Of a stretch of DNA of 64,000 nucleotides, positions 46,705 to 56,965 are shown one piece after another. Each line of letters opens with the position of its first letter. The stretch's first letter is position 1. The stretch lies in contig NZ_CP038636.1 of NCBI RefSeq assembly GCF_004768545.1, positions 1 through 64,000 on the forward strand, in the 5' to 3' direction. Made by a program: the position numbers and the translations under genes. Origin of the DNA: Cupriavidus oxalaticus. Lineage in GTDB: Bacteria > Pseudomonadota > Gammaproteobacteria > Burkholderiales > Burkholderiaceae. Below the pieces are notes generated by a model. It saw only the letters and a list, made by a program, of their open reading frames with translations. It did no database searches and was not told the DNA's origin.

Positions 46705-47160
46705 CGCCGTCGGCAAGCAGGTCTATCGGCTCAATTCGGGCGAGTTGTCCGGCTCCCGCTGGGGTGTCGGGGCGTAGAGGATCTCGGTACCGGCATGCAG
46801 GCAATACTCGTGCTTGAGAGTGGCTTTGGTGTGGATACAGGCACGCTGCAGCAAGCGGGGCGGTTGTTCGGCCGACAGGCGTTTGTTGGTCTGCAGACGG
46901 CCGGCATTGGCCAATTTACCCTTGGGCGCCTGTACACATCGATGCTCGAAGCACTCGGGAATTTTTGCCCCCGCTGCCTATGCCACCCAGTATGAGCCCG
47001 TGGTGCTGCAATCAGGCGCGAATTATCGCGAGGACAACACGGTCAAATACACCGGGCAATTCGGACCGGTGACCGCGCTTGCGCATTGGTCCTTTGGCGC
47101 GGGCGTGGCCCTGCCGGCATCGGTAGGACTGTCAACGCCGATCGGCGGCAACGGCGAAAT
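46705..47160 (+). pseudogene. Gram-negative porin fragment
   Basis: Pieces of a trimeric OmpC-type porin of beta-proteobacteria: VYRLNSGELSGSRWG near 46710-46760, DLGTGMQAILVLESGF and TGTLQQAGRLFGRQAFVGL in a second frame near 46780-46900, then NTVKYTGQFGPVTALAHWSF in a third frame near 47050. Frame changes near 46765 and 46965 and loss of both ends make it inactive. Confidence 0.75.
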
Positions 47161-47162
47161 AG

Positions 47163-47695
47163 CTAGTGGGCGTCTACTTCAACCTGCCAACCCCCACCCG
47201 CAGCAGCGAAGATTCGCACGAGGTTCGTCCGCAGGCTCGCATCCGATGCGGCTTGTCGCGACTCCGCATCGAGAAGATCACGTTCGGCCACAAGCACGTC
47301 CAGCAAGCCCACATAGCCGAAACGGTACTGCGTTCGCGCCAGTTCGGCCGCGCGCCGGTTCTGGGCCACGCCAGCGCCGATTGCGCCTGCAGTCGCGCTG
47401 CCCGTGCCTCTTCCACCCGTGCCCGCGCAATCGCCAGCGACTTGTTGTCGGCAATCGCCTCATGGACCAGGGCCTCCAGCGCGCGGTCATTGAAATGCGA
47501 CCACCATTGCTGGTCGACCCGCGCATCGTCGTTGCTGACGATCAGGTCGGCGTGCGCTTGCGCAGGCGCCAGCGTCTGCCAGCGCGGCGTGACGTCGACA
47601 CCGGAGCTTTGCGGCCCCACCGGACTCGTGCAGCCGGCTACGACAGCCGCAGCGGCAGCAAGGACCGAGGCGGTCAATCGCTCAAGCTTCAACAT
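47163..47695 (-). pseudogene. Outer-membrane efflux lipoprotein (OprM/NodT-type), internally deleted
   Basis: The gene starts at ATG 47695 with a lipoprotein signal and lipobox AAAAAVVAGCTS, then WWSHFNDRALEALVHEAIAD and ARARVEEARAARLQAQSALA of the first repeat. At about 47370 it jumps, out of frame, to the C-terminal part RRAAELARTQYRFGYVGLLD and LLDAESRQAASDASL. Some 300 codons between are deleted. The start overlaps the RND gene stop by 14 bases, the normal order of a tripartite pump operon. Confidence 0.8.
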
Positions 47696-50396
47696 GCTGC
47701 TGCACCTTTTCCTTCCTCGTGATGCGCTTTTCCAGGTTCCGGCTCAGGACATAGAAGACCGGCGTCAGAAACAGGCCGAAGAACGTGACGCCGATCATGC
47801 CGAAGAACACGGCCACGCCCATCGCGTGGCGCATCTCGGCGCCGGCACCGTGCGACAGTACCAGTGGTAGCACCCCCATGATGAAGGCGATAGACGTCAT
47901 CAGGATCGGTCGCAGGCGCAGGTGCGCAGCCTCGATGGCCGCCGCCAGCGTGCCCTTGCCCTGCATCTCCAGTTCCCGGGCAAACTCGCATATCAGGATC
48001 GCGTTCTTGCAGGCCAGTCCTATCACGAAGAACCCTATCTGCGTGAAGAGGTTGTTCTCCCCGCCGGTCAGCCAGACCCCCGCGATGGCCGAGAACAGGC
48101 ACATCGGCACGATCAGAATGATGGCCAGCGGCACGAACGGGCTTTCGTACTGCGCGGTCAGCACAAGGAACACTAGCAGAATGCAGATCGGGAAGACGAT
48201 CAGCGCGGTGTTGCCGGCCAGGATCTGCTGGTAGGCCAGCTCGGTCCATTCAAAGGCCATGTCGCCCGGCAGCGTGTCGTTCAGGATGCGCGTGATCGCC
48301 GCCTGTGCCTGTCCGGTCGAGTAACCCGGTGCCGCGCGCCCATTGATGTCAGCGGAGCGGTACGCGTTGTAGCGCGATGCGCTGTCGGGGCCGCTGGTGT
48401 CGCTGAGCGTCACCACGGCTCCCAGCGGCACCATCCTGCCTTCGACGTTGCGCACCTTCAGTCCGAGGATGTCATCCCGCTTCGAGCGGAAGTCCTTATC
48501 GCCCTGCGCGATCACCTGGTACGTGCGGCCGAACTTGTGGAAGTCGTTCACGTAAAGGGAGCCAAGGTAGATCTGCATGGTCTTGAACACATCATCGACG
48601 TCCACACCGAGCTGTGCTGCGCGGGTACGGTCCACGTCTGCATAGAGCTGCGGCGTGGAGACGTTGTAGTTGGTGTACACACCCGCCAGCTCGGGCGCCT
48701 TGCGCGCCTTCTCCAGTACGTTGTTCACCACCTTGCTTAGCGCCAGGTAGCCGGCGTCGCCACGGTCCTCGATCTGCAGCTTGAAGCCCCCGGTGTTGCC
48801 GAGCCCTTGCACGGGCGGGGGTGGGAACACGGCAATGAAGGCATCGCGGATCGACGCAAACTGCTTCTGCAGGCTGGCCGCCATCGCCGGCCCCGTCGTC
48901 CCCTGCTTGTGCAGTTCCTCGAACGACTGTTCGCCGACGAACACCACGGCCGAGGAAGGGCTGTTGATGAACCCGTTAATTGAGAGTCCCGGCAACTGCA
49001 CGGCGGTGCGTACGCCCGGCGCTTCCAAGGCCACATCGACCATCTGGCGTACCACGGACTCCGTGCGATCTAGCGTCGCCCCTTCCGGCAAGCGAACCAG
49101 GTTGACCAAGTAGCCTTTGTCCTGGATCGGCACGAAGCCGGCCGGCACCCTGACGAAGCCTAGCACCGTGGCCGCCAGCAGCGCCGCGTAGAGCACCATG
49201 GACCCCCGCTTGTGCTGCAACGCCCGCTTCACGCCGCCGCCGTAGTACTCCCCACCTCTGCTGAATAGGCGGTTGAAGCGGCTGAAGAAGCCACCGAGCC
49301 AGCGGTCCATCAGCTGCGTCAGCCTGTCCTTGGGCGCGTCGTGCGAACGCAGCAACAAGGCGGACAGCGCCGGCGATAGCGTCAGTGAATTGAAGGCCGA
49401 GATCACGGTCGAGATTGCGATGGTCAGCGCGAACTGGCGATAGAACTGCCCGGTGAGGCCGCTGATAAACGCAATGGGCACGAAGACTGCGCAAAGCACC
49501 AGCGCGATGGCGATGATCGGCCCCGTCACCTCTTTCATCGCCTTGATGGTAGCCTCGCGTGGCCGCAGGCCGGTGGCAATGTTCCGCTCGACGTTCTCGA
49601 CCACTACAATCGCGTCATCCACGACGATGCCAATCGCCAGCACCAGCCCGAACAGTGACAACGCATTGATCGAGAAGCCAAAGCCGAGCATCACCGCGAA
49701 TGTACCGACCACAGACACGGGCACAGCGAGCAGCGGAATGATGGCCGCGCGCCAGGTCTGCAGGAAGACAATCACCACCAGTACCACCAGCACGATGGCT
49801 TCGAGCAGCGTATGGATGACCGCCTTGATCGAATCGCGCACGAACGTCGTCGGGTCATAAGCAATACGGTACTCCAGGCCATCGGGGAAGTGCTTGTTCA
49901 GTTCGGCCATCTTGGCGCGGACGTTGTTCGAGATGTCGATAGCGTTCGCGCCCGGGGTCTGGAAGATCACCAACGCCAGCGCCTGCTGGTTGTCGAGGAG
50001 CGCGCGCAGGGCGTACTCGCTCGCGCCCATCTCCACGCGCGCTACGTCCCTGAGGTAGGTGACCACACCCCCCTCGCGCTTGACGATGATGTTCTCGAAC
50101 TGGTCCACGTCGGCCAGGCGGCCCTGCACGTTCACGGGCAACTGGATCTCGACGTTGTCCTTGTACGGCGGCCCGCCCACTACGCCTGCCGCCACCTGGA
50201 TGTTCTGCTTGCGGATCGCGCCCACTACCTCGTCGGGGTTCATGTTGCGCTCGGCGATCTTCTGCGGGTTGAGCCAGATGCGCATCGCATAGTTGCCTGA
50301 ACCGTAAAGCTTGATCTGGCCAATGCCGGGAACAAGAGCGCGCCAGTCTGCGGTGCGCGCAAGGGCTATGTACTCGGTTGGCGTTTTCGAAGGCAG
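47682..50396 (-). pseudogene. RND efflux pump inner-membrane subunit (HAE-1), 5'-truncated
   Basis: About 900 residues of an AcrB/MexF-type pump. Similarity begins at VPGIGQIKLYGSGNYAMRIW, near residue 160 of complete proteins, and runs intact to the stop at 47682. The proton relay region GLVLAIGIVVDDAIVVVENV in TM4, the TM10 lysine region and LTAQYESPFVPLAIILIVPM are all present. The N-terminal helix and first porter subdomain are missing, replaced at 50396 by the end of an SDR gene. The adaptor gene normally upstream is also gone. The pump must be dead unless an internal start yields a domain. Confidence 0.85.
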
Positions 50397-50400
50397 ACGT

Positions 50401-51204
50401 TCACTGCGCGGCGGTGTAGCGCGGCGCGGCGGGTATATTGCTCGACAGGAGCGGGGACATTGCGCCGCGCGCGGTTTCATAAGCCTCCCACTTCTCCACA
50501 GCATGCAGTGACGGGATGGTGACGAGTTCGCGGCGGTCGAAGCCTGTCAGGGCAGCGTCGACCATGTCATCGGCGGACATGACGATCGCCTTGTCGAGAC
50601 TCTCCAGAGGAAGACCGCCCGTCTGCCAAAACTCGGTGGCCGTGGCGCCGGGCAAGACTGCCTGGACCTGTATGCCTTTGTCGGCCAGCTCATGATGGAG
50701 AGACTGGCTGAAAGCAAGCACGAAAGCCTTGCTGCCGCCGTACACGCCATTGAGGATCTCCGGCGCTATGGCGACGATCGAAGAGATATTGATGACGGCG
50801 CCTTTGCCACGTGAGGCAAAGCCGGGCACGGCGGCGTACGTCAGGCGCGTCAACGCGGAGACGTTCAGGTCGATCATCCGCGACATTGCGTCGACGTCGC
50901 TGTCGAGGAGAGGCGTGTGCGTGCCGACACCCGCGTTGTTGACCAACAGCGCGATGGTGGCGTCCTGTCTGAGCTTTGTTTCGACGGCAGCCAGCCCATC
51001 CTTGTCGCTGAGATCAGCGTCCACGATCTCGACGTTCCGGTGCGTTTCGGTCGTGATGCGATTGGCGAGGGTAGCGAGACGCTCGCGATTGCGTGCGACG
51101 AGGATAAGGTCATATCCGCGGCGGGCGAGGCGGTCCGCGTACACCGCACCGATACCTGAGGATGCGCCGGTGATAAGCGCTGTGCCGTGATGTGTTTGCG
51201 TCAT
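50401..51204 (-). CDS. Short-chain dehydrogenase/reductase (SDR)
   Basis: A 267-residue SDR of the DltE-like group: cofactor loop TGASSGIGAVYADRLARRG, LLVNNAGVG, catalytic INISSIVAI and VYGGSKAFVLAFSQSL (Ser, Tyr and Lys). R-rich binding at VARNRERLATLA suggests NADP. ATG 51204 has AAGGAG at a good distance; an upstream in-frame ATG at 51264 lacks one. It is followed directly by the truncated RND gene. An inverted repeat upstream (51312-51344) is likely its operator. Confidence 0.92.
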   Translation of the reverse strand: MTQTHHGTALITGASSGIGAVYADRLARRGYDLILVARNRERLATLANRITTETHRNVEIVDADLSDKDGLAAVETKLRQDATIALLVNNAGVGTHTPLLDSDVDAMSRMIDLNVSALTRLTYAAVPGFASRGKGAVINISSIVAIAPEILNGVYGGSKAFVLAFSQSLHHELADKGIQVQAVLPGATATEFWQTGGLPLESLDKAIVMSADDMVDAALTGFDRRELVTIPSLHAVEKWEAYETARGAMSPLLSSNIPAAPRYTAAQ

Positions 51205-51311
51205 GATGTCACTCCTTGTATGGCGGTTGCCGAATGGCGTGAGTCGATTATGGATAGTCTCCACATTCCATCACACGCCAGCCAACCGTTGTGGTGATGT
51301 TGTATGGGAAG

Positions 51312-51344
51312 GTATTGCTTGCCATCCCTGATACATAGCAATAC
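51312..51344. promoter_or_regulatory. Inverted repeat upstream of the SDR gene
   Basis: GTATTGCT (51312-51319) and AGCAATAC (51337-51344) form a perfect 8-bp inverted repeat with a 17-base gap, about 110 bases before the SDR start. The 25-bp arm distance fits a dimeric regulator. Confidence 0.45.
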
Positions 51345-51535
51345 ACCAGTCGCCGGTATTCCTGCTGGCGGACTTCAAGTTGAACCGCCCATGTCTTATG
51401 GAGGCTCTGGTTCCCAACAGAATGGAGCCCGGACCCAAGCAAGCCAAACTTTCCCCAGGTCCGAGAGCGAGCGAGACCTCGGCTTCCTGCCCTTCTACGC
51501 CTGCCACGCTCGGCAGTGCACCCAACGACATCGCT

Positions 51536-52125
51536 TCATGCTGGACTCCGCGCTTCGCGCCGTACCGCCTGCAGCGGCAGGCCAAAGCCACGCATAAAGG
51601 CTTCGCGCATATGGCGTCGATCGCGAAAGCCGGTCTCTCTCGCGATCACGTCCAGCGGATGCCGGCTTTGCTCGATCATCAGACGCGCAGCCTCCAGGCG
51701 CAGACCCTCGATGGCCCTGGCGGGTGACTGCCCTGTCTCCAGCATGAATACGCGGCTGAACTGGCGCGGGCTCAGGTTGACCTTCTGGGCCAATTCGTCG
51801 ACGGTCAGCGGCCGACTCACGTTCTTGCGTGCGTAGTTCAATGCGTTCTGGATACGGTCCGACTTCGGCGCGAGTTCGAGCATTTCGGAGTGCTGAGACT
51901 GTCCTCCCGAACGGTGTTGATGCATTACCAGGTTGTGCGCGACCGAACGCGCCACGTCTGCACCCAGGTCCTTCTCCACCATCGCCAGCGCGAGATCGAG
52001 CCCTGCGGTCATCCCCGCAGACGTCCAAATCGGGCCGTCGACGATATAGATGCGGTCGTCCTCCACGCGGATGTCCGGAAAACGCTTCTGCATCTCTCGC
52101 GCAAACGCCCAGTGAGTCGTTCGAT
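51536..52125 (-). pseudogene. GlxA-type AraC family regulator, 5'-truncated
   Basis: The 3' part of an AraC regulator with DJ-1-like N-terminal domain: THWAFAREMQKRFPDIRVED, GPIWTSAGMTAGLDLALAMV and the DNA-binding domain RPLTVDELAQKVNLSPRQFS, then FSRVFMLETGQSPARAIEGL and DVIARETGFRDRRHMREAF. The first 110 or so residues are missing. It abuts, head to head, a truncated DUF6130 gene. The DNA-binding part is intact, so a short product is conceivable but no start signal is evident. Confidence 0.8.
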
Positions 52126-52341
52126 ATCTCGCCACGCATCGGGCATCTGCACGCAACAATGGACGACGTTCATGGCACTTGGGCCCATACGAGTGAAGAC
52201 CCGATCATCGTCGTCGGGCTCACGCCGGGGCCGCACAAGCTTCGGCTCGAGTTGGCTGACCCGAGCCACAAGATCCTGGCGACGGAGGTGGTTGCCGTCA
52301 CGGTTCCAGATCTTAAGGTCTCGAAGCCGCACGAGCATTGA
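52126..52341 (+). pseudogene. DUF6130 family protein, 5'-truncated
   Basis: The plus frame RIGHLHATMDDVHGTWAHTS, then EDPIIVVGLTPGPHKLRLEL and ADPSHKILATEVVAVTVP matches the beta-sandwich DUF6130 family (periplasmic, unknown function). Its signal peptide and start are lost at the junction with the GlxA remnant. Confidence 0.65.
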
Positions 52342-52431
52342 TGTATTGTGTGCCCGTCTGTTTCTGGCGGGCGCGCGGACTGCCAGGATAACGAATCTGC
52401 GGCTGTGATCCCGCCACTTGCTGCCCGGATG

Positions 52432-53913
52432 CTACTGTTTCGACGTCTCGTTGGCGATTGACCCTGCCCATACCGATGGTCGCCGTTCGCACCAGGGGCT
52501 TGCCGCTTCCAACTGTGCGGCCAGACGGAACAGCGTGTCCTCCCGCCCGAAGCCAGACATGAAATGCGACCCGATTGGCAGACCTGTTTGCGAGTCGACG
52601 GAAAGCGGCACTGACATTGCTGGCGTTCCGCTCACGTTCGATAGCGCGGTAAACGGTGACTGTCTAAAAACGTGCGCGATCCAGCCAAGCCCATCGACGG
52701 ATGTTTCTACCCGATTGTATTCACCAATCCGAGGCGGAAGTCCGGGTAGCGTTGGTGTCAGCAGAATGTCGTAGTCGCCGAAGAACCGACCCAGCGCTCG
52801 CGTGACCGTATTTCTCACCTGCAATGCTGACAGGAGTTCTACGGCGCCAATCTCAATGCCGTATCGATAGAGCGCGAGCGTTGCGGGTTCAAGGTGTTTT
52901 TCATCCACCGTTCGTCCGGTGGCTGCGGCAATGCCGTTGATCCGGAGCGCCGCGTTGGCAGCCCAGATTTGCGCATTGCATTGCACAAAGGTGTCCCAAC
53001 TCACACCCAACTCTGGCGTTACCTCATGGACATGATGACCCAGGAACTCAAGTGTCCTGGCCACCTTGCTCAAGGCGTCAGCAACCGCCGTGTCGGTACG
53101 CGCGGCACTGAATGGATTCATCATGAACCCTATTTTCAGGTTTCCCGGCTGCTGCCGGATCTCCGACAGATAGCTGGCTTGGGGTGAGGCAATGTAGTAA
53201 GGCTCGCCCACGCCGCCGCCATGGATGCCATCAAGCAGCGCCGCACTGTCGCGGACGGTTCGGCTCACGGCAAAATGCACGCCCAGACCATTCCAGACTT
53301 CGTCCACGAACGGGCCGCTGGACACGCGTCCCCTGGTTGGCTTCAGACCGAATAGCCCGTTGACGGAGGCCGGCACCCGTATTGATCCGGCTCCGTCCGT
53401 CGCATGCGCGATGGGAACGATACCGGCGGCCACCGCCGCTCCTGCACCTCCGCTCGATCCGCCCGCGCCATGTTGCAGACTCCAGGGATTCCTCGTCGGG
53501 CCGTACAGCACGGGCTCCGTCGTCGTGCTAACTGCCAGTTCCGGCATTGTTGTTCGCCCGAGCGTGATCAGGCCTGCCTGACGGAAGCTCGTCATCACGT
53601 ACGAGTCTTCCTTTGCAACCGTTCCCAGTGCAAGACGACTGCACATTTCGCTCCTGCGTCCCTGCATGGTGACGCCGAGATCCTTGAGGAGAAACGGCAC
53701 GCCGCCGAGCGGTCCTGGATCAGCACTCGCAACGCCAGCTGACTGTATCTCCGCCTCTTCGGGCCAGTAATCGAGCACAGCATTTACCTGGGGATTGACG
53801 GCCTCGATGGCAGCCAATGCGGCTTGCGCTACTTCCATTGCGGTCACCTCTCGCGTGGCGATGAGGTGATGCAGCCCCATGCCGTCAAGGGCGGTATATT
53901 CGGCGAGCTTCAT
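52432..53913 (-). CDS. Amidase (amidase signature family)
   Basis: A 493-residue amidase of the GatA/FAAH signature family. The Ser-cisSer-Lys triad is visible: K77 (FLLKDLGV), the cis-serine in GGSSGGAGAAVAAG (152-165) and nucleophile S177 in DGAGSIRVPAS. The start MKLAEYTALDGMGLHHLIAT is typical, ATG 53913 is preceded by a purine-rich AGAGAAAG. No signal peptide is present. It lies before the MFS gene on the same strand, 148 bases apart, in a block of amide- and carbamoyl-cleaving enzymes. Substrate is not predictable. Confidence 0.92.
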   Translation of the reverse strand: MKLAEYTALDGMGLHHLIATREVTAMEVAQAALAAIEAVNPQVNAVLDYWPEEAEIQSAGVASADPGPLGGVPFLLKDLGVTMQGRRSEMCSRLALGTVAKEDSYVMTSFRQAGLITLGRTTMPELAVSTTTEPVLYGPTRNPWSLQHGAGGSSGGAGAAVAAGIVPIAHATDGAGSIRVPASVNGLFGLKPTRGRVSSGPFVDEVWNGLGVHFAVSRTVRDSAALLDGIHGGGVGEPYYIASPQASYLSEIRQQPGNLKIGFMMNPFSAARTDTAVADALSKVARTLEFLGHHVHEVTPELGVSWDTFVQCNAQIWAANAALRINGIAAATGRTVDEKHLEPATLALYRYGIEIGAVELLSALQVRNTVTRALGRFFGDYDILLTPTLPGLPPRIGEYNRVETSVDGLGWIAHVFRQSPFTALSNVSGTPAMSVPLSVDSQTGLPIGSHFMSGFGREDTLFRLAAQLEAASPWCERRPSVWAGSIANETSKQ

Positions 53914-54061
53914 GTGAACTTTCTCTTCAGGGACTTGGGAGGGCGCGCATCGCAAGGATTGCACACCTGTCTGGTCTGTCCGCAGGCAAAGCTTTTCCGC
54001 ATCGCCCCCGGTGCTTCATAGTCGAGTGCCTCTGGCAGGCGTGATCACTGGCCAAAGGCAC

Positions 54062-55408
54062 TTACTTCGCTTGACCCGCACTGGTCGGCATGGGCGACTC
54101 GTGGCGAAGCGCTGTATCGGCCCCGGGCTTCAGGCGCAGGAACAGGATGATGAATGCACACACCAGCAACATCGCTGCCATCAGCAGGAACCCAGGGTAG
54201 ATGCTGCCAGTCACGGATTTCGACCAACCGATGATGCTTGGGCCAAAGAAGCCGCCAGACAGGCCAATCGTATTGATCAGGGCAATGGCTCCCGCTCGGG
54301 CGTTGCCCTTGATGTAGGCGGGCGGAACGGCCCAGAAGACGATGTTGGCCATCCACATCAGGCCAGTAGCGACGGTAACGCATACCAGCGTCACTGCGAG
54401 ATTGCCGTCGGCGAGGTACCAGCCAACGAAGCAAAGACTGCTTAAGGCAGCCGGCACGGCGATGTGAATTCGACGCTCCTGGCGCCTGTCGGAACTGCGG
54501 CCGCCGAAGAAGATGGCAAACGCCGCCGCCACATAAGGAATCGCCGCATACCAACCGAGGGTCTGCGTGCTGGTGACACCGGCGGATTTGATGATCGTCG
54601 GCAGCCAGAAGCTCAAGGCGTAGATTGGCGCGATGATGCACAGATAGGCTATCGCCAGGACATACACCTTGGGATCACGCAGTACCATGAGAAACGATTC
54701 GTGCCGCCGGTCTGCAGCCGTGTTCGTTTCCGCGGCCAGCGCGCGTTTCTCCGTGTCGTTGAGCCATTTCGCGTTGGATGGGCCATCGACGAGCAGGAAG
54801 TAGGCCGCGACGCCAAGCAAGAGGGTGGGGGCGCCTTCAATGAGAAACATCCATTGCCAGCCGGCGAGGCTGGCCGTACCGGCGAAAGCCGTCATGATCC
54901 ACGCCGACAGCGGCCCCCCAACAATTCCGCTGAAAGGACCCGCAAGCCAAACCATCGAAATGGCGCCCGCGATGCGGCTCGGACCATACCAGCGCGACAG
55001 GTAGAACAGGACGCCCGGTGCGAAGCCGGCTTCGAAGACGCCCAGCAGAAAGCGCAGCGCGTAGAACACCGGGACGCTGTTGACGAACACCATGCACATC
55101 GAGGTGATACCCCAGAGCACCATAATGCGGCTAAAGGTAAGCCGGGCGCCAACCCTGGGCAGCAAGAGATTGCTTGGCACCTCGAACAAGACGTAGCCGA
55201 CGAAGAATATTCCTGCCCCGATGCCGTAGGCGGCGTCGGAGAAGCCGAGGTCGCTCTGCATCTGAAGCTTCGCAAAGCCGACGTTGACTCTGTCCAGATA
55301 AGCGAGCATAAAGCCAATGAACAGCAGTGGCAGCAGGCGTATATCTACTTTTCGATAGAGGGAGGCGCGGTGCGCTCCGCTCCCTGAAATTTGGTCCTTC
55401 CGAGACAC
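54062..55408 (-). CDS. MFS transporter (anion:cation symporter type)
   Basis: A 448-residue transporter with 12 predicted helices of the ACS subfamily (phthalate, tartrate and similar organic anions). Motif FMLAYLDRVNVGFAKLQM in helix 1 and LLGVFEAGFAPGVLFYLSRW in helix 4 (the ACS signature EAGFxPG) are conserved. GTG 55408 is chosen because AAAGGAGAGG lies six bases upstream; upstream frame has no similarity. Located between the amidase and the carbamoylase-type hydrolase, it probably imports their common substrate, an organic acid amide or carbamoyl compound. Confidence 0.92.
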   Translation of the reverse strand: MSRKDQISGSGAHRASLYRKVDIRLLPLLFIGFMLAYLDRVNVGFAKLQMQSDLGFSDAAYGIGAGIFFVGYVLFEVPSNLLLPRVGARLTFSRIMVLWGITSMCMVFVNSVPVFYALRFLLGVFEAGFAPGVLFYLSRWYGPSRIAGAISMVWLAGPFSGIVGGPLSAWIMTAFAGTASLAGWQWMFLIEGAPTLLLGVAAYFLLVDGPSNAKWLNDTEKRALAAETNTAADRRHESFLMVLRDPKVYVLAIAYLCIIAPIYALSFWLPTIIKSAGVTSTQTLGWYAAIPYVAAAFAIFFGGRSSDRRQERRIHIAVPAALSSLCFVGWYLADGNLAVTLVCVTVATGLMWMANIVFWAVPPAYIKGNARAGAIALINTIGLSGGFFGPSIIGWSKSVTGSIYPGFLLMAAMLLVCAFIILFLRLKPGADTALRHESPMPTSAGQAK

Positions 55409-55576
55409 AGACCTCTCCTTTGGTTGGTGCGTATAGCGTCGCCACGGAGCGCACCGGCGCCGGCATCCGTGGTTGAAATGGCTCTGGCGTGATTGCGTCA
55501 ACGTCGCTTCGGTCGACCGACACTTCGCGGTGGCCGTGGGCCGTTGACCCGCAATCGATGTGGCAGTTGAAACTGC

Positions 55577-56851
55577 TTATAGTGGTTCGGACATGATCGC
55601 AAGCATGGCGTCGCAGAGGACCTGCGCCCCGGCCGCGACATCGACTTCGCGCGCGTTCTCGGCCTCGTTGTGGCTGATGCCATTTTCGCAAGGCACGAAG
55701 ATCATCCCGGTGGGAATATGTTGTGCGGTGTACTTGGCGTCGTGGGTCGCGCCGGAAACGATGTTCTGGAACTTCATGGCCCGACCGCCAGCAGCCTTGC
55801 GCACGGTTGCCACCACGCGCTCGTCGAACGTTGTCGGCGTGGACTTCAACAGAACCTTCGCTGACACCGGACAGCCTTCAATCTCGCCGACGCAAAGTTG
55901 GAGGATCGTCTCGCCGGCACGCAGGAGGGAATCTGGGTCGGGATGCCGCAGATCGATATTGAATGTCACCCGGCCTGGCACGGTGTTGGGCGATCCCGGA
56001 TATACCTCCATCCGTCCGACGGTGAAGCGCAGGATATCCTCGGGGTCGTCTATCGCGGCGCGAATGCATCCGATGAGCTTGGTGGCGGCCACCAACGCAT
56101 CCTTGCGATGCCGCAGCGGCGTCGTGCCTGCGTGGGCCTCGGCACCCAGCAGTTGGATCTCGTAGGCATGAAGTCCCTGAATGCCCGTGACAATGCCCAC
56201 ATTGCATGCTTGGTTCTCAAGGACGGGGCCCTGTTCGATGTGGGCTTCGATATAGGCAAAGGCGCTCATGCCAAGCGGGCGCTTCTCCAGAACCGACAGC
56301 TCGGCGACCTGGACCTGCAATGCGCTTTCCACATCGATTCCGTTGATGTCTTTGATCGCCAATGCATCGGCCAGCGGCAGCGCGCCGGCCGCAACGGCGG
56401 AGCCCATCGTAGGAGGTGGGAACCTTGAGCCCTCCTCGTTCATCCACACAACGAGCTCGATCGGACGTTCAGTCTCCATGCCGTGATCGTCAAGCGTTTC
56501 GAGTACCTCGAAACCTGCAAGCACCCCGTAGACACCGTCGAACCTCCCTCCGGTCGGTTGGGAGTCAAGATGTGAACCCGTCCATACCGGGCTGAGACCC
56601 GGATCCCGTCCGGGGCGGCGGATAAACAGATTGCCGATCGGGTCAATCGAGGTCTGATAGCCTCGCCTGGATGCCCACTGGAGCAACAACTTCTTGCCCT
56701 GGGTGTCTTCAGAGGTGAGCGCCTGGCGGTTGACTCCGCCTTTGGCCGTGGCGCCGATCCTTGCCATGGCGCTGACATGTTCCCAGAGCCGCTGGCTCTT
56801 GATGCGGGGACCGACGGAGGTAAGAGAGGACGAGGAATTGGGGGCGTTCAT
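55577..56851 (-). CDS. N-carbamoyl-L-amino acid hydrolase-type metallohydrolase
   Basis: A 424-residue M20-like Zn/Mn hydrolase (HyuC, beta-ureidopropionase, allantoate amidohydrolase family). Metal ligands are visible: H94 (TGSHLDSQPTGGRFDG), D105, E139/E140 (NEEGSRF), a histidine in IEAHIEQGP and a C-terminal histidine in GISHNEAEN. The NIVSGATHDAKY block holds the substrate-binding and acid residues. It opens carbamoyl or amidino groups from N-carbamoyl amino acids, allantoate or ureidoglycine. ATG 56851 matches the family start. It precedes the MFS gene, and follows the RidA-like gene on the same strand. Confidence 0.92.
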   Translation of the reverse strand: MNAPNSSSSLTSVGPRIKSQRLWEHVSAMARIGATAKGGVNRQALTSEDTQGKKLLLQWASRRGYQTSIDPIGNLFIRRPGRDPGLSPVWTGSHLDSQPTGGRFDGVYGVLAGFEVLETLDDHGMETERPIELVVWMNEEGSRFPPPTMGSAVAAGALPLADALAIKDINGIDVESALQVQVAELSVLEKRPLGMSAFAYIEAHIEQGPVLENQACNVGIVTGIQGLHAYEIQLLGAEAHAGTTPLRHRKDALVAATKLIGCIRAAIDDPEDILRFTVGRMEVYPGSPNTVPGRVTFNIDLRHPDPDSLLRAGETILQLCVGEIEGCPVSAKVLLKSTPTTFDERVVATVRKAAGGRAMKFQNIVSGATHDAKYTAQHIPTGMIFVPCENGISHNEAENAREVDVAAGAQVLCDAMLAIMSEPL

Positions 56852-56965
56852 CTGGCTGCTTGCCTTGTTGCGTTGCTTCGCATGAGCAACTGGTTGCCGC
56901 GTTGAAAGTTGTCGCGCAGAAATTAAGAGTTCATCCGTGTGCACTGTTTGGTTCGATCTGAAGCC

